A DNA stretch of 64,000 bases, taken from the NCBI RefSeq assembly GCF_000576555.1, contig NZ_CP007145.1, positions 1,488,001 through 1,552,000 of the forward strand, written 5' to 3'. A program made the translations under genes and the position numbers. The DNA comes from Hymenobacter swuensis DY53. Its GTDB lineage: Bacteria; Bacteroidota; Bacteroidia; Cytophagales; Hymenobacteraceae. A model generated the notes under the pieces. The model saw nothing but the letters and a program-made list of their open reading frames with translations, ran no database searches and was not told where the DNA came from. This document shows positions 44,715-52,709 of the stretch, in pieces; position 1 is the first letter of the stretch, and each line of letters starts with the position of its first letter.

Positions 44715-46193
44715 ATGACCCAGACTACCACCGTGGCCGATGCGCCCGTAAGCGCCGGCCTGACCAGTGCCGACCTGGCTCCCGTACCCGCCGCCGCCCG
44801 CACCTGGACGACGGCCAACTACGCGGCCCTCTGGATCAGCATGAGCCTGTGCATTCCTACCTACATGCTGGCCAGTTCGCTCATCGGGGGCGGCATGAAT
44901 TGGTGGCAGGCACTGCTGACTATCTTTCTGGGGAATACGGTGGTGCTGGTGCCCATGCTGCTCAACGGCCATGCCGGGGCGAAGTATGGTATTCCGTTTC
45001 CGGTGTTTGCGCGGGCCAGTTTTGGGGTGCGCGGGGCCAACGTGCCGGCCTTGCTGCGCGCCATCATTGCCTGCGGATGGTTTGGGATTCAGACCTGGAT
45101 TGGGGGCTATGCGTTGTACCAGATGGCGGTGCTGTGGGTGCCTGCCCTGGGGCAGTTGCCGCCGGTATTCCCGCCGAGTTGGGGGCTGGCCACCGGGCCG
45201 GCGCTGGTGTTCGTGCTGTTCTGGGCCCTGAATATGTACGTGGTGTACCTGGGCGTAGATAGTATCAAGAAGCTGCTGGTGTTCAAAGCGTTTTTTCTGC
45301 CGGTGGCGGCGGGGGCGCTGCTGTGGTGGGCCATTGCGGCCGGTAATGGGCTGGGGCCCATTCTGAGCCAGCCGGCCAAATTTGCCTCGTCGGCGGAGTT
45401 CTGGGCCTATTTCTTCCCGGCCCTGACGGGGATGGTGGGTTTCTGGGCCACGCTCTCCTTAAACATTCCCGATTTCACTCGCTACGCCGTGAGCCAGCGG
45501 GCTCAGGTGCTGGGGCAGGCGTTGGCGCTGCCCTCGTCCATGACGCTGTTCTCGTTTGTGGGTGTAGTCGTCACGTCGGCGACGCTGGTCATTTACGGGC
45601 AGACCATCTGGGACCCGGTGGTGCTGGCTGCCAAGTTTGAAAGCCGGGTGCTGGTGAGCGTGGCCATGCTGGCCGTGGCCTTGAGCACCCTGGCTACCAA
45701 CATTGCCGCTAACATCGTCAGCCCCGCCAACGACTTCGCCAACCTGAATCCGCAGCGCATCAGCTTCAAAACCGGCGGCTACATCACCGGCGTTATCGGC
45801 CTGCTTATCTTCCCTTGGAAGCTTATTGCCGACCCCTCAGGCTACATTTTCACTTGGCTGGTGGGCTACTCGGCGCTGCTGGGCCCCATCGGCGGTATCA
45901 TGATAGCCGACTACTACCTGCTCCGCCACCAGCAGCTAGATGTTCCTGACCTCTACCGCTATGAGGGTCGCTACACCTACCAGAACGGCGTGAACCGCCG
46001 GGCCGTGCTGGCCCTGTTCGTCGGGATTCTGCCCAACGTGCCCGGCTTTCTGCAGGCCGTGGGCGCGGTGCCGGCCGGCCTAGTGTGGTCCTGGCTGGCG
46101 GGCCTGTATAGCTACGCCTGGTTCGTGGGATTCTTCCTCTCGGCCGGCCTGTACGTGCTGCTAATGCGGCGGCCGATGCGGGTAGTAGAGTAG
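44715..46193 (+). CDS. NCS1-family nucleobase/hydantoin permease
   Basis: This 492-residue membrane protein has about 12 helices. Early NCS1 motifs are TTANYAALWISMSLCIPTY and LIGGGMNWWQALLTIFLGN, followed by KYGIPFPVFARASFGVRGAN and GWFGIQTWIGG. The substrate loop NIPDFTRYA and ANIVSPANDFANLNPQRI are also family-typical. NCS1 transporters carry cytosine, uracil, allantoin or hydantoins with Na+ or H+. No catabolic gene lies nearby to define the substrate. Confidence 0.92.
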   Translation: MTQTTTVADAPVSAGLTSADLAPVPAAARTWTTANYAALWISMSLCIPTYMLASSLIGGGMNWWQALLTIFLGNTVVLVPMLLNGHAGAKYGIPFPVFARASFGVRGANVPALLRAIIACGWFGIQTWIGGYALYQMAVLWVPALGQLPPVFPPSWGLATGPALVFVLFWALNMYVVYLGVDSIKKLLVFKAFFLPVAAGALLWWAIAAGNGLGPILSQPAKFASSAEFWAYFFPALTGMVGFWATLSLNIPDFTRYAVSQRAQVLGQALALPSSMTLFSFVGVVVTSATLVIYGQTIWDPVVLAAKFESRVLVSVAMLAVALSTLATNIAANIVSPANDFANLNPQRISFKTGGYITGVIGLLIFPWKLIADPSGYIFTWLVGYSALLGPIGGIMIADYYLLRHQQLDVPDLYRYEGRYTYQNGVNRRAVLALFVGILPNVPGFLQAVGAVPAGLVWSWLAGLYSYAWFVGFFLSAGLYVLLMRRPMRVVE

Positions 46194-46254
46194 CAACTAG
46201 AGGTAGTATAACCGTATTTTGCGTGGCCCTATACTCTTCACTTGTAGATCTTAG

Positions 46255-46995
46255 ATGAGCAATCTGCTTTCGGTATTTCCACGCATTGTCCTGTTGGCTG
46301 CCGTAGTGTTCAGCCTACCGCATACCTTGGCCAGAGCAGCCGGCAGAACAAATTCCGAAAAGCCAACGGTCAATACCAGTGCACTGGCCGAGTTGCGGCA
46401 AGCAGTAGGCGCGGTAGCAACCGTAGCACCGGCGAAAGGCGCGGCGGCGTTTCAGCAAGCGTCTTTCAGGAAAAGACCATTACCTGAAGTCTCTTTCGGG
46501 AGTAGTGGTGTTACTGTAGTCTGGCCAAATAAGCGGCGTGTTGTATTTCATAATGTCCACCCACACACAGTAGATGACGAGTCCAAGGTGATAACTCATC
46601 GTTACGGGGGCACGGAGCCTCTCACAGGTCTGTTATGGATTACCAAAGACCGATACGAGCATACGGAGCAGTTACTCACCAGTCAGGCTAATGAGAAGGT
46701 AACTGAAGTGGCGAATGAGCCGCAGATAAACCGCAGTGGCACGCTACTATTCGCCAAGCAGAATGACTGTTTCGTTGTATCCGAAGACTGCCACCCGGGC
46801 TTCCAGTTGTGGCGCATCACCAAGGGCACGTTAAAGCTTCTCAAAGATGTCCAGTTACAAAACTGCTTTGTGGTGAGCGGGGGCTGGATTTCGGCCACTA
46901 CCGTGCGGATAGAAACAGCCAGTTTGCAGGACATGATGAGTGGAAAGAGAGTAGCGGATATGAAACGGCAGTTTTTCGATGTGACCGTGCGGTAA
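46255..46995 (+). CDS. Hypothetical exported protein (246 aa)
   Basis: The N-terminus has a signal-like sequence (MSNLLSVFPRIVLLAAVVFS). The mature part contains VSFGSSGVTVVWPNKRRVVF, FAKQNDCFVVSEDCHPGF and LQNCFVVSGGWISATTVRIE, which suggests a small beta-rich exported domain with a possible disulfide (Cys in NDCFVVSEDC and QNCFVV). No family is recognised. The gene is lower in GC than the adjacent permease and UvrA-like genes. Confidence 0.6.
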   Translation: MSNLLSVFPRIVLLAAVVFSLPHTLARAAGRTNSEKPTVNTSALAELRQAVGAVATVAPAKGAAAFQQASFRKRPLPEVSFGSSGVTVVWPNKRRVVFHNVHPHTVDDESKVITHRYGGTEPLTGLLWITKDRYEHTEQLLTSQANEKVTEVANEPQINRSGTLLFAKQNDCFVVSEDCHPGFQLWRITKGTLKLLKDVQLQNCFVVSGGWISATTVRIETASLQDMMSGKRVADMKRQFFDVTVR

Positions 46996-47124
46996 GGATA
47001 AAATAGTGGCTGCATAAGTCTTGGCAGGTAAGCTCACTACGGGGAGGCAAGACCTGGCTGCTGTAGTTGGTGGGATACTTTTCGGCCGCTGCCGTATACA
47101 GAGCCGCTAACCTGCTCTGCTGCT

Positions 47125-49659
47125 ATGCCCGATTCCCCTCAACCAACAACCAACTTCAACGGCTTCGTGCGGGTGCGCGGGGCGCGGGAACACAACCTCA
47201 AAAACGTGGACGTGGACATTCCGCGCGATGCGCTGGTGGTGTTTACGGGCGTCTCGGGCTCGGGCAAAAGCAGCCTAGCCTTTGGTACCTTATACGCCGA
47301 GGCCCAGCGCCGCTACCTGGAATCGGTGTCGCCATACGCGCGGCGGCTGTTTCATCAGATGTCGGTGCCGCAGGTGCAGTCCATTGAGGGGCTGCCGCCA
47401 GCCGTAGCCCTGCAGCAGCAGCGCGGCACACCCACCACGCGCTCCTCGGTGGGCTCGGTCACTACGCTTTCCAACCTAGTGCGCATGCTCTATTCCCGGG
47501 CCGGCGACTACCCGGCGGGGCAGGGCATCGTCTACGCCGAAGCCTTTTCCTCGAACACCCCGGAGGGCGCCTGCCCCACCTGCCACGGCCTGGGCCGCGT
47601 GTACGAGGTAACCGAGCAGAGCATGGTGCCCGACCCCTCGCTCACCATCCGGGAGCGGGCCATTGCTGCTTGGCCCCAGGCCTGGGGTGGACAGAACCAG
47701 CGCGACATCCTCGTAACCCTGGGCTATAACGTAGATATTCCGTGGCAGGACCTGCCCCAGCAGCAGCGCGACTGGATTCTGTTCACCGAGGAGCAGCCCG
47801 TGGTGCCGGTCTACCCCGGCTACTCGCCCGAGCAAACCCAGCGGGCCGTGAAGCGCCGGGAGCCACCGAACTACATGGGTACCTTCAGCAGCGCCCGCCG
47901 ACACGTGCTGCACACCTTCGCCACCACCCAGAGCCCACTCATGAAGAAGCGGGCGTTGCAGTATATGCTCAGCCAAGCTTGTCCCACCTGCCACGGCAAG
48001 CGGCTGCGGCCCGAGTCGCTGAGCGTAACGTTTGCCGGACTGGATATTGCCGATTTTTCGGCGTTGCCGCTCAAGCGCGTGGAAGCCCTCATCCGGCCCT
48101 TTGCTGAGGGCAAGGCCCGGCCCCAGGCCCACGACCAGGACCACCCCGAGCAGGCCGAAGTAGCCCGCCGCATCACGCAGGATCTGTGCGCCCGCCTCAT
48201 GGTGCTGCTCGATCTGGGCCTGGGCTACCTGTCTTTGGAGCGGAGCACGCCCACGTTGTCGCCGGGGGAATTGCAGCGGCTACGGCTGGCCACGCAGCTC
48301 TACTCCAATCTGTTTGGGGTGGTGTATGTGCTCGATGAGCCCTCCGCCGGCCTGCACCCCTCGGATACCCAGGCGTTGCTGAAAGCGTTGGCCGGACTGC
48401 GGCAGGCCGGCAACTCGCTGTTTGTGGTGGAGCACAACCTCGACGTTATCCGGCAGGCTGATTGGCTGGTGGATGTGGGGCCAGCCGCCGGGGAGCTGGG
48501 CGGCGAAATCCTCTACAGCGGCCCACCGTCCGGCCTGGAGGCGGTGGATGCCTCGCACACCCGTCGCTTCCTGTACCCGGTGCACGGGGCGGCCCAGGCC
48601 CGCACCGTGCGGGAACCAGCCGGCTGGTTGCGACTGGAAGGCGTGCATCGTAACAACCTCAACGGCCTGTATGCGCAGTTTCCATTAGGCGTGCTCACTA
48701 CCGTCACGGGCGTGTCGGGCTCCGGCAAATCCAGCTTGGTAAGTCAGGTACTGGTGGAGCTGGTGGCTGCGCAGTTAGGACAAGCAGTAGAAGCGGAGGA
48801 GGAAGCCGAAACCGACCCGCTGGAACGCGCCGCTACGACCGAAACCGGCGGGCAAATCGTATCAGGGCTGGAAACCATCAAGCGGCTGGTGCGCGTGGAC
48901 CAGAAACCTATCGGCCGCACACCGCGCTCCAATATGGCTACCTATACCGGCCTGTTCGACCATGTGCGCAAGCTGTTTGCCGCTACCCCCGAGGCCCGCA
49001 AGCGCCGCTACGATGCCGGCCGGTTTAGCTTCAACGTAGCCAAGGGCCGCTGCGAAAACTGCCAGGGTGAGGGGTTTGTGATGGTGGAGCTGCTGTTTCT
49101 GCCCAGCGTGTACGCACCCTGTTCGGTGTGCCACGGTACCCGCTACAACGCCAAAACCCTCGAAATTCAGTACCAGGGGAAGAATGTTGCCGAGGTGCTG
49201 CACCTGACGGTGGATGTGGCCTGGGAGTTTTTCCGGGACGAGGCCCCCGTACACCGGGCCCTCACGGTGCTGCGCGAAGTGGGCCTGGGCTATTTGCGCC
49301 TCGGTCAGCCGGCCACCGAGCTGAGCGGGGGCGAGGCCCAGCGCATCAAGCTAGCCACCGAGTTGCAGCGCACCGGCCGCGGCAACTCCCTCTACGTGCT
49401 CGACGAGCCCACCACCGGCCTGCACCCCGCCGACGTGGAGCGTCTGCTAGTGCAGCTCCAACGCCTCACCGACGCGGGCAACACGGTTATCGTGGTAGAG
49501 CACGATATGCGCGTGGTAGCCGCCTCCGACTGGGTGCTGGACATGGGCCCCGGGGCTGGCGACGAAGGCGGCCAGGTAGTAGCCCAGGGCCCGCCCGCCA
49601 CGGTAGCCACCGCCAAAAACAGCAAAACCGCCTCATTTCTGAAGCGGTTTATGCAGTAG
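47125..49659 (+). CDS. Short UvrA2-like excinuclease ABC subunit A
   Basis: This 844-residue protein has the UvrA fold with two ABC ATPase modules. Walker A sequences are [18 protein letters not shown] and [12 protein letters not shown]; the ABC signatures are LSPGELQRL and LSGGEAQRI; the zinc-finger pairs include CPTCHGLGR..., CPTCHGKRL and CENCQGEG... CSVCHG. True UvrA is about 940 residues and contains a UvrB-binding domain; this protein is about 100 residues shorter, the size of class II UvrA (UvrA2/DrrC-like). Those proteins are linked to DNA-damage tolerance or to resistance to DNA-binding antibiotics. A separate true UvrA is expected elsewhere. Repeat element E overlaps its stop. Confidence 0.87.
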   Translation: MPDSPQPTTNFNGFVRVRGAREHNLKNVDVDIPRDALVVFTGVSGSGKSSLAFGTLYAEAQRRYLESVSPYARRLFHQMSVPQVQSIEGLPPAVALQQQRGTPTTRSSVGSVTTLSNLVRMLYSRAGDYPAGQGIVYAEAFSSNTPEGACPTCHGLGRVYEVTEQSMVPDPSLTIRERAIAAWPQAWGGQNQRDILVTLGYNVDIPWQDLPQQQRDWILFTEEQPVVPVYPGYSPEQTQRAVKRREPPNYMGTFSSARRHVLHTFATTQSPLMKKRALQYMLSQACPTCHGKRLRPESLSVTFAGLDIADFSALPLKRVEALIRPFAEGKARPQAHDQDHPEQAEVARRITQDLCARLMVLLDLGLGYLSLERSTPTLSPGELQRLRLATQLYSNLFGVVYVLDEPSAGLHPSDTQALLKALAGLRQAGNSLFVVEHNLDVIRQADWLVDVGPAAGELGGEILYSGPPSGLEAVDASHTRRFLYPVHGAAQARTVREPAGWLRLEGVHRNNLNGLYAQFPLGVLTTVTGVSGSGKSSLVSQVLVELVAAQLGQAVEAEEEAETDPLERAATTETGGQIVSGLETIKRLVRVDQKPIGRTPRSNMATYTGLFDHVRKLFAATPEARKRRYDAGRFSFNVAKGRCENCQGEGFVMVELLFLPSVYAPCSVCHGTRYNAKTLEIQYQGKNVAEVLHLTVDVAWEFFRDEAPVHRALTVLREVGLGYLRLGQPATELSGGEAQRIKLATELQRTGRGNSLYVLDEPTTGLHPADVERLLVQLQRLTDAGNTVIVVEHDMRVVAASDWVLDMGPGAGDEGGQVVAQGPPATVATAKNSKTASFLKRFMQ

Positions 49660-49736
49660 CGCGAACTTTGCAGTCCGCGCCTCCGCGCCGTTTGTGTGGT
49701 TAGAGCGGCGCGGGACGCGAACCGCAAAGTTCGCGC
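49659..49736. repeat. Palindromic repeat element E
   Basis: GCGCGAACTTTGC at 49659-49671 pairs exactly with GCAAAGTTCGCGC at 49724-49736, with an inner GCCTCCGCGCCG/CGGCGCGGGA partial stem. It begins at the last base of the UvrA2-like stop codon and lies between convergent genes. Confidence 0.75.
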
Positions 49737-49746
49737 CTCTGCCGCT

Positions 49747-51282
49747 TTACTCGGCCGTTACCACGCGGTAGTCGGGGTCTTCCTGAATGTTGACTTCGAT
49801 GAGGGCGCCGGCATTGCGAAGCAGCTGACGGCAGTCGGGACTGAGGTGGCGCAGGTGCAGGGTTTTGCCCAGGCGGTGGTAGCGTTCTGTGAGCTTGTGC
49901 AGCGCATCAATGCCCGACATATCGGCCACCCGGCTTTCGCGGAAGTCGATGACCACCTGAGCGGGGTCCTGCTGCACGTCGAACTTATCGGTGAAAGCCT
50001 GGGCTGAGCCGAAAAAGAGCGGGCCGTAGATTTCGTAGTGGCGGGTACCGGCAGCGTCGGTGTGCTTACGGGCCCGGATGCGCTTGGCGTTTTCCCAGGC
50101 AAATACCAGCGCCGAAATCACCACGCCCAGCAGTACGGCCAGCGCCAGGTTCTGTGACACGGCCGTGACCAGCGTCACGAGCAGCATCACCAGCACGTCG
50201 GCACGGGGCATGCGGCGCAGGATGCGCAGGCTGGCCCACTCGAAGGTGCCAATCACCACCATAAACATCACGCCCACCAGCGCGGCCAGCGGCAGCTGCT
50301 CGATGAGGGAGGAGCCCGCCACCACGAACAGCGCCAACGCCAACGCCGCCACCACGCCCGACAGCCGCCCGCGCCCCCGGGATTCCAGATTCACCATCGT
50401 CTGTCCGATCATGGCGCAGCCGCCCATGCCGCCGGTTAGGCCCGAAGCCACGTTGGCCAAGCCCTGGGCCACGCAGTCCTGGTTGCCGTGGCCGCGTGTG
50501 TCGGTCATTTCGTCCACCACGGTCAGCGTCAGCAGACTTTCAGTGAGGCCCACCAGCGCCATAATAACAGAGTAGGGCAGCACCAGCGCCAGCGTAGCCC
50601 AGTTCAGCGGCACCTGCGGCCAGTGCAGCGTGGGCAGCCCGCCCTTGATGGAGGCAATATCGCCTACCGACTTGGTGTCAAGGCCACCTCCAATCACCAG
50701 CGCTGACACTGCAATAATGGCTACTAAAGAGGCCGGCACGGCCTTCGTGAGCTTGGGCAGCAGGTACACGATGGCCATGGTGAGGGCCACCAGCCCCAGC
50801 ATCAGTAGGAGCTGGGTGCCTTGCAGCCATTGCTCCTCGCCGCCCGCGCCGGGGACTTTAAACTGTTCCAGCTGGGCCATGAAGATGATGACGGCCAGCC
50901 CATTCACGAAGCCGTACACCACCGGCTGCGGCACCAGCCGGATAAATTTGCCGAAGCGCAGCAGCCCCACGGCAATCTGGATAACGCCCATCAGGGCCAC
51001 GGCCAGGAACAGGTATTCCACGCCGTGCTGGGCCACCAGGGCCACAATAACGACAGCCACCGAGCCGGCCGCGCCCGATATCATGCCCGGCCGGCCGCCG
51101 AAGACGCTCGTGAGCAGGCAGATGACGAAGGCCGAGCCGATGCCCACCAGCGGGCTGATGTGGGCCAGCAACGCAAAGGCCACTACCTCCGGCACCAGGG
51201 CCAGCGCGGTAGTCAGGCCGGCGAGAATTTCGTTTTTAACGTTGATTTTATATTGAGCCAGATACGGCAGAACCTGAAACAT
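49747..51282 (-). CDS. SulP-family anion transporter with STAS domain
   Basis: The protein has 511 residues. The start at 51282 begins right at the first conserved helix region (KINVKNEILAGLTTALALVPE). SulP motifs include FGGRPGMISGAAGSVAVV and the bicarbonate/sulfate pocket region LPLAALVGVMFMVV. A C-terminal STAS domain of about 110 residues contains IYGPLFFGSAQAF and VIDFRESRVADMSGIDAL. SulP transporters move sulfate, bicarbonate or other anions. In Bacteroidota they often serve bicarbonate uptake. A frame extends 58 codons upstream but crosses a terminator-like hairpin and lacks conservation, so the shorter start is used. Confidence 0.9.
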   Translation of the reverse strand: MFQVLPYLAQYKINVKNEILAGLTTALALVPEVVAFALLAHISPLVGIGSAFVICLLTSVFGGRPGMISGAAGSVAVVIVALVAQHGVEYLFLAVALMGVIQIAVGLLRFGKFIRLVPQPVVYGFVNGLAVIIFMAQLEQFKVPGAGGEEQWLQGTQLLLMLGLVALTMAIVYLLPKLTKAVPASLVAIIAVSALVIGGGLDTKSVGDIASIKGGLPTLHWPQVPLNWATLALVLPYSVIMALVGLTESLLTLTVVDEMTDTRGHGNQDCVAQGLANVASGLTGGMGGCAMIGQTMVNLESRGRGRLSGVVAALALALFVVAGSSLIEQLPLAALVGVMFMVVIGTFEWASLRILRRMPRADVLVMLLVTLVTAVSQNLALAVLLGVVISALVFAWENAKRIRARKHTDAAGTRHYEIYGPLFFGSAQAFTDKFDVQQDPAQVVIDFRESRVADMSGIDALHKLTERYHRLGKTLHLRHLSPDCRQLLRNAGALIEVNIQEDPDYRVVTAE

Positions 51283-51310
51283 AAACAGCTGAGAAGTGAC
51301 GGGGTTGGGC

Positions 51311-51349
51311 AAAACAAAAGCCGCCCACTTCCGGGCAGGAAGCGGCGGC
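51311..51349 (-). promoter_or_regulatory. Terminator-like hairpin in the sulP leader
   Basis: Read on the minus strand, GCCGCCGCTTCC and its near-complement form a hairpin (one mismatch). A TTTTGTTTT tract follows, and the start codon at 51282 is about 28 bases later. No gene upstream on this strand needs a terminator, so it may be an attenuator. Confidence 0.4.
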
Positions 51350-51664
51350 GCAGGGTAAGCAGGCCAGTCCTCAGGGTGGGGTGAGCTTGAAAATACGGTA
51401 GAGAGTAAGACACATAAGCAGGCACAAAGGTATGGCCGACCCCGACCCCGGTCCAAAAAAATGGTGCGGTATTGCCCGACCGTGCCCTATGCCACCGCCG
51501 CGCCAGGATAATAAAGCGTACCTTGGAGGAAAGGCTCCGCCCCGACGGCCGCCCCCCATCTTCCCCGAAGCGGCAATGTGCCGCCCGACTGCCTGGCTTC
51601 CGGCCGCCGCAGTGTCTTCGGCCCCGCTTTTCGGTGGGCCTCTCCCTTTTACGGGCTACCTCTC

Positions 51665-51931
51665 ATGCCGTCTTTTTATCAGCCTTCCGCCGAGCTGCTG
51701 CAGGCGTTTGGCTTTACGCGGTTCAGCTCCCCGGCGGGCCAGACGCGCTACAGCCGCCCCAGTGAGTGCGGTCAGGAAACCGTGGTGCTCTATCCCGATG
51801 AGGAACTGGCCTTGCTGGAAGCCGTGAACGGGCAGCTGCTCTACTGCTTTCAGGGCCGGGTAGCCTCAGAGGCTGAGTTCCGGGTGCTGCTGCGGCAGGT
51901 GAACTGGCCGGCCGAGGTGCAGTCGGCCTAA
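51665..51931 (+). CDS. Small hypothetical protein (88 aa), first of a three-gene run
   Basis: The product is cytosolic and has FGFTRFSSPAGQTRYSRP, VVLYPDEELALLEAVNGQLLYC and EFRVLLRQVNWP. No family is recognised. It is followed at 35 bases by the gene at 51967. The upstream frame extends to 51578 but the ATG at 51665 is favoured because the upstream extension is unlike the rest in composition. Confidence 0.55.
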   Translation: MPSFYQPSAELLQAFGFTRFSSPAGQTRYSRPSECGQETVVLYPDEELALLEAVNGQLLYCFQGRVASEAEFRVLLRQVNWPAEVQSA

Positions 51932-51966
51932 AACATTCTGCTTCCCGTTTTCTTACCCTATCACTG

Positions 51967-52308
51967 ATGACCGATTCTTACCTGCGGAGCCTGGGCTTTG
52001 CCGACACCGATGATTCCCGCAGTGCCGCCCGTCCCGCTTTCGGGCAGGCGTGGCGCTACCTCCACGAAGCCCCGGCTCAGGATGGGGCCCGCCTGTTCAT
52101 TGAGCACCCGCTGGGCATTGCCGGCTGCCGGCTCAGTATGCTCCCGGCCCCGCTGGCTGCCTCCGATATAGCCGCCACCGTGGGTTTGCACGACCGGCCC
52201 GCGCTGGAAGCGGCCATTACGGCGTTTTATGCGGCGCACGGTGGCCAAGCCGCCGTGCCTGCTGCCGCTGTGCCGCACACGTTTCTGCCGTATCGGCGGC
52301 AGCGGTAG
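51967..52308 (+). CDS. Small hypothetical protein (113 aa), second of a three-gene run
   Basis: The product begins MTDSYLRSLGFADTDD and has FIEHPLGIAGCRLS, DIAATVGLHDRPALEAAI and FYAAHGG. There is no signal peptide. Its N-terminal SYLRSLGF resembles an effector or partner helix but I do not assign a function. It lies between two other short genes on the same strand. Confidence 0.55.
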   Translation: MTDSYLRSLGFADTDDSRSAARPAFGQAWRYLHEAPAQDGARLFIEHPLGIAGCRLSMLPAPLAASDIAATVGLHDRPALEAAITAFYAAHGGQAAVPAAAVPHTFLPYRRQR

Positions 52309-52348
52309 GCTTACGCGTCCCCGAAACTTTTTGTATCAATACTTCTTC

Positions 52349-52624
52349 ATGGATACCGATTTACAACTCAGCCTGGCGAACAACGCCAAGGAATGGCTAG
52401 CCCTTTCCCTCTCCATTTCCTCCGCCGAGAAAGTGGCCTTTACTAAAGTCCACGACGGCTTTTTTACCACCTACGGGGCTACGTTCATGGCCCACGTCTA
52501 CCGCATGACGTTCGAGCACGCTTTGCAAAGCATGCCGGAACAGGAGCGCAGCCGCCTGCTTATCACTTTCCGTGAGGAAATGGATAAAGCTATTGACGAC
52601 CACTACCTCTCCGGGGGAAAATAA
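52349..52624 (+). CDS. Small helical protein (91 aa), third of a three-gene run
   Basis: From the ATG at 52349 the product is alpha-helical and acidic (DLQLSLANNAKEWLALSLSIS, FEHALQSMPEQERSRLLITF). No family is assigned. The start is preferred over the upstream-open frame because the gene then begins after a 40-base spacer. A strong terminator ends the run. Confidence 0.55.
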   Translation: MDTDLQLSLANNAKEWLALSLSISSAEKVAFTKVHDGFFTTYGATFMAHVYRMTFEHALQSMPEQERSRLLITFREEMDKAIDDHYLSGGK

Positions 52625-52638
52625 CCTAGCTGAACGTA

Positions 52639-52683
52639 CAAGAGGCCCTGAATGTCAACATAGTCGGCATTCAGGGCCTCTTG
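52639..52683. terminator. Bidirectional terminator after the small-gene run
   Basis: CAAGAGGCCCTGAATG at 52639-52654 is exactly complementary to 52668-52683. It serves the three-gene run on the plus strand and the convergent amylase gene on the minus strand. Confidence 0.85.
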
Positions 52684-52709
52684 TGCGTTTAGGCGGGCAG
52701 CACCGTGCG

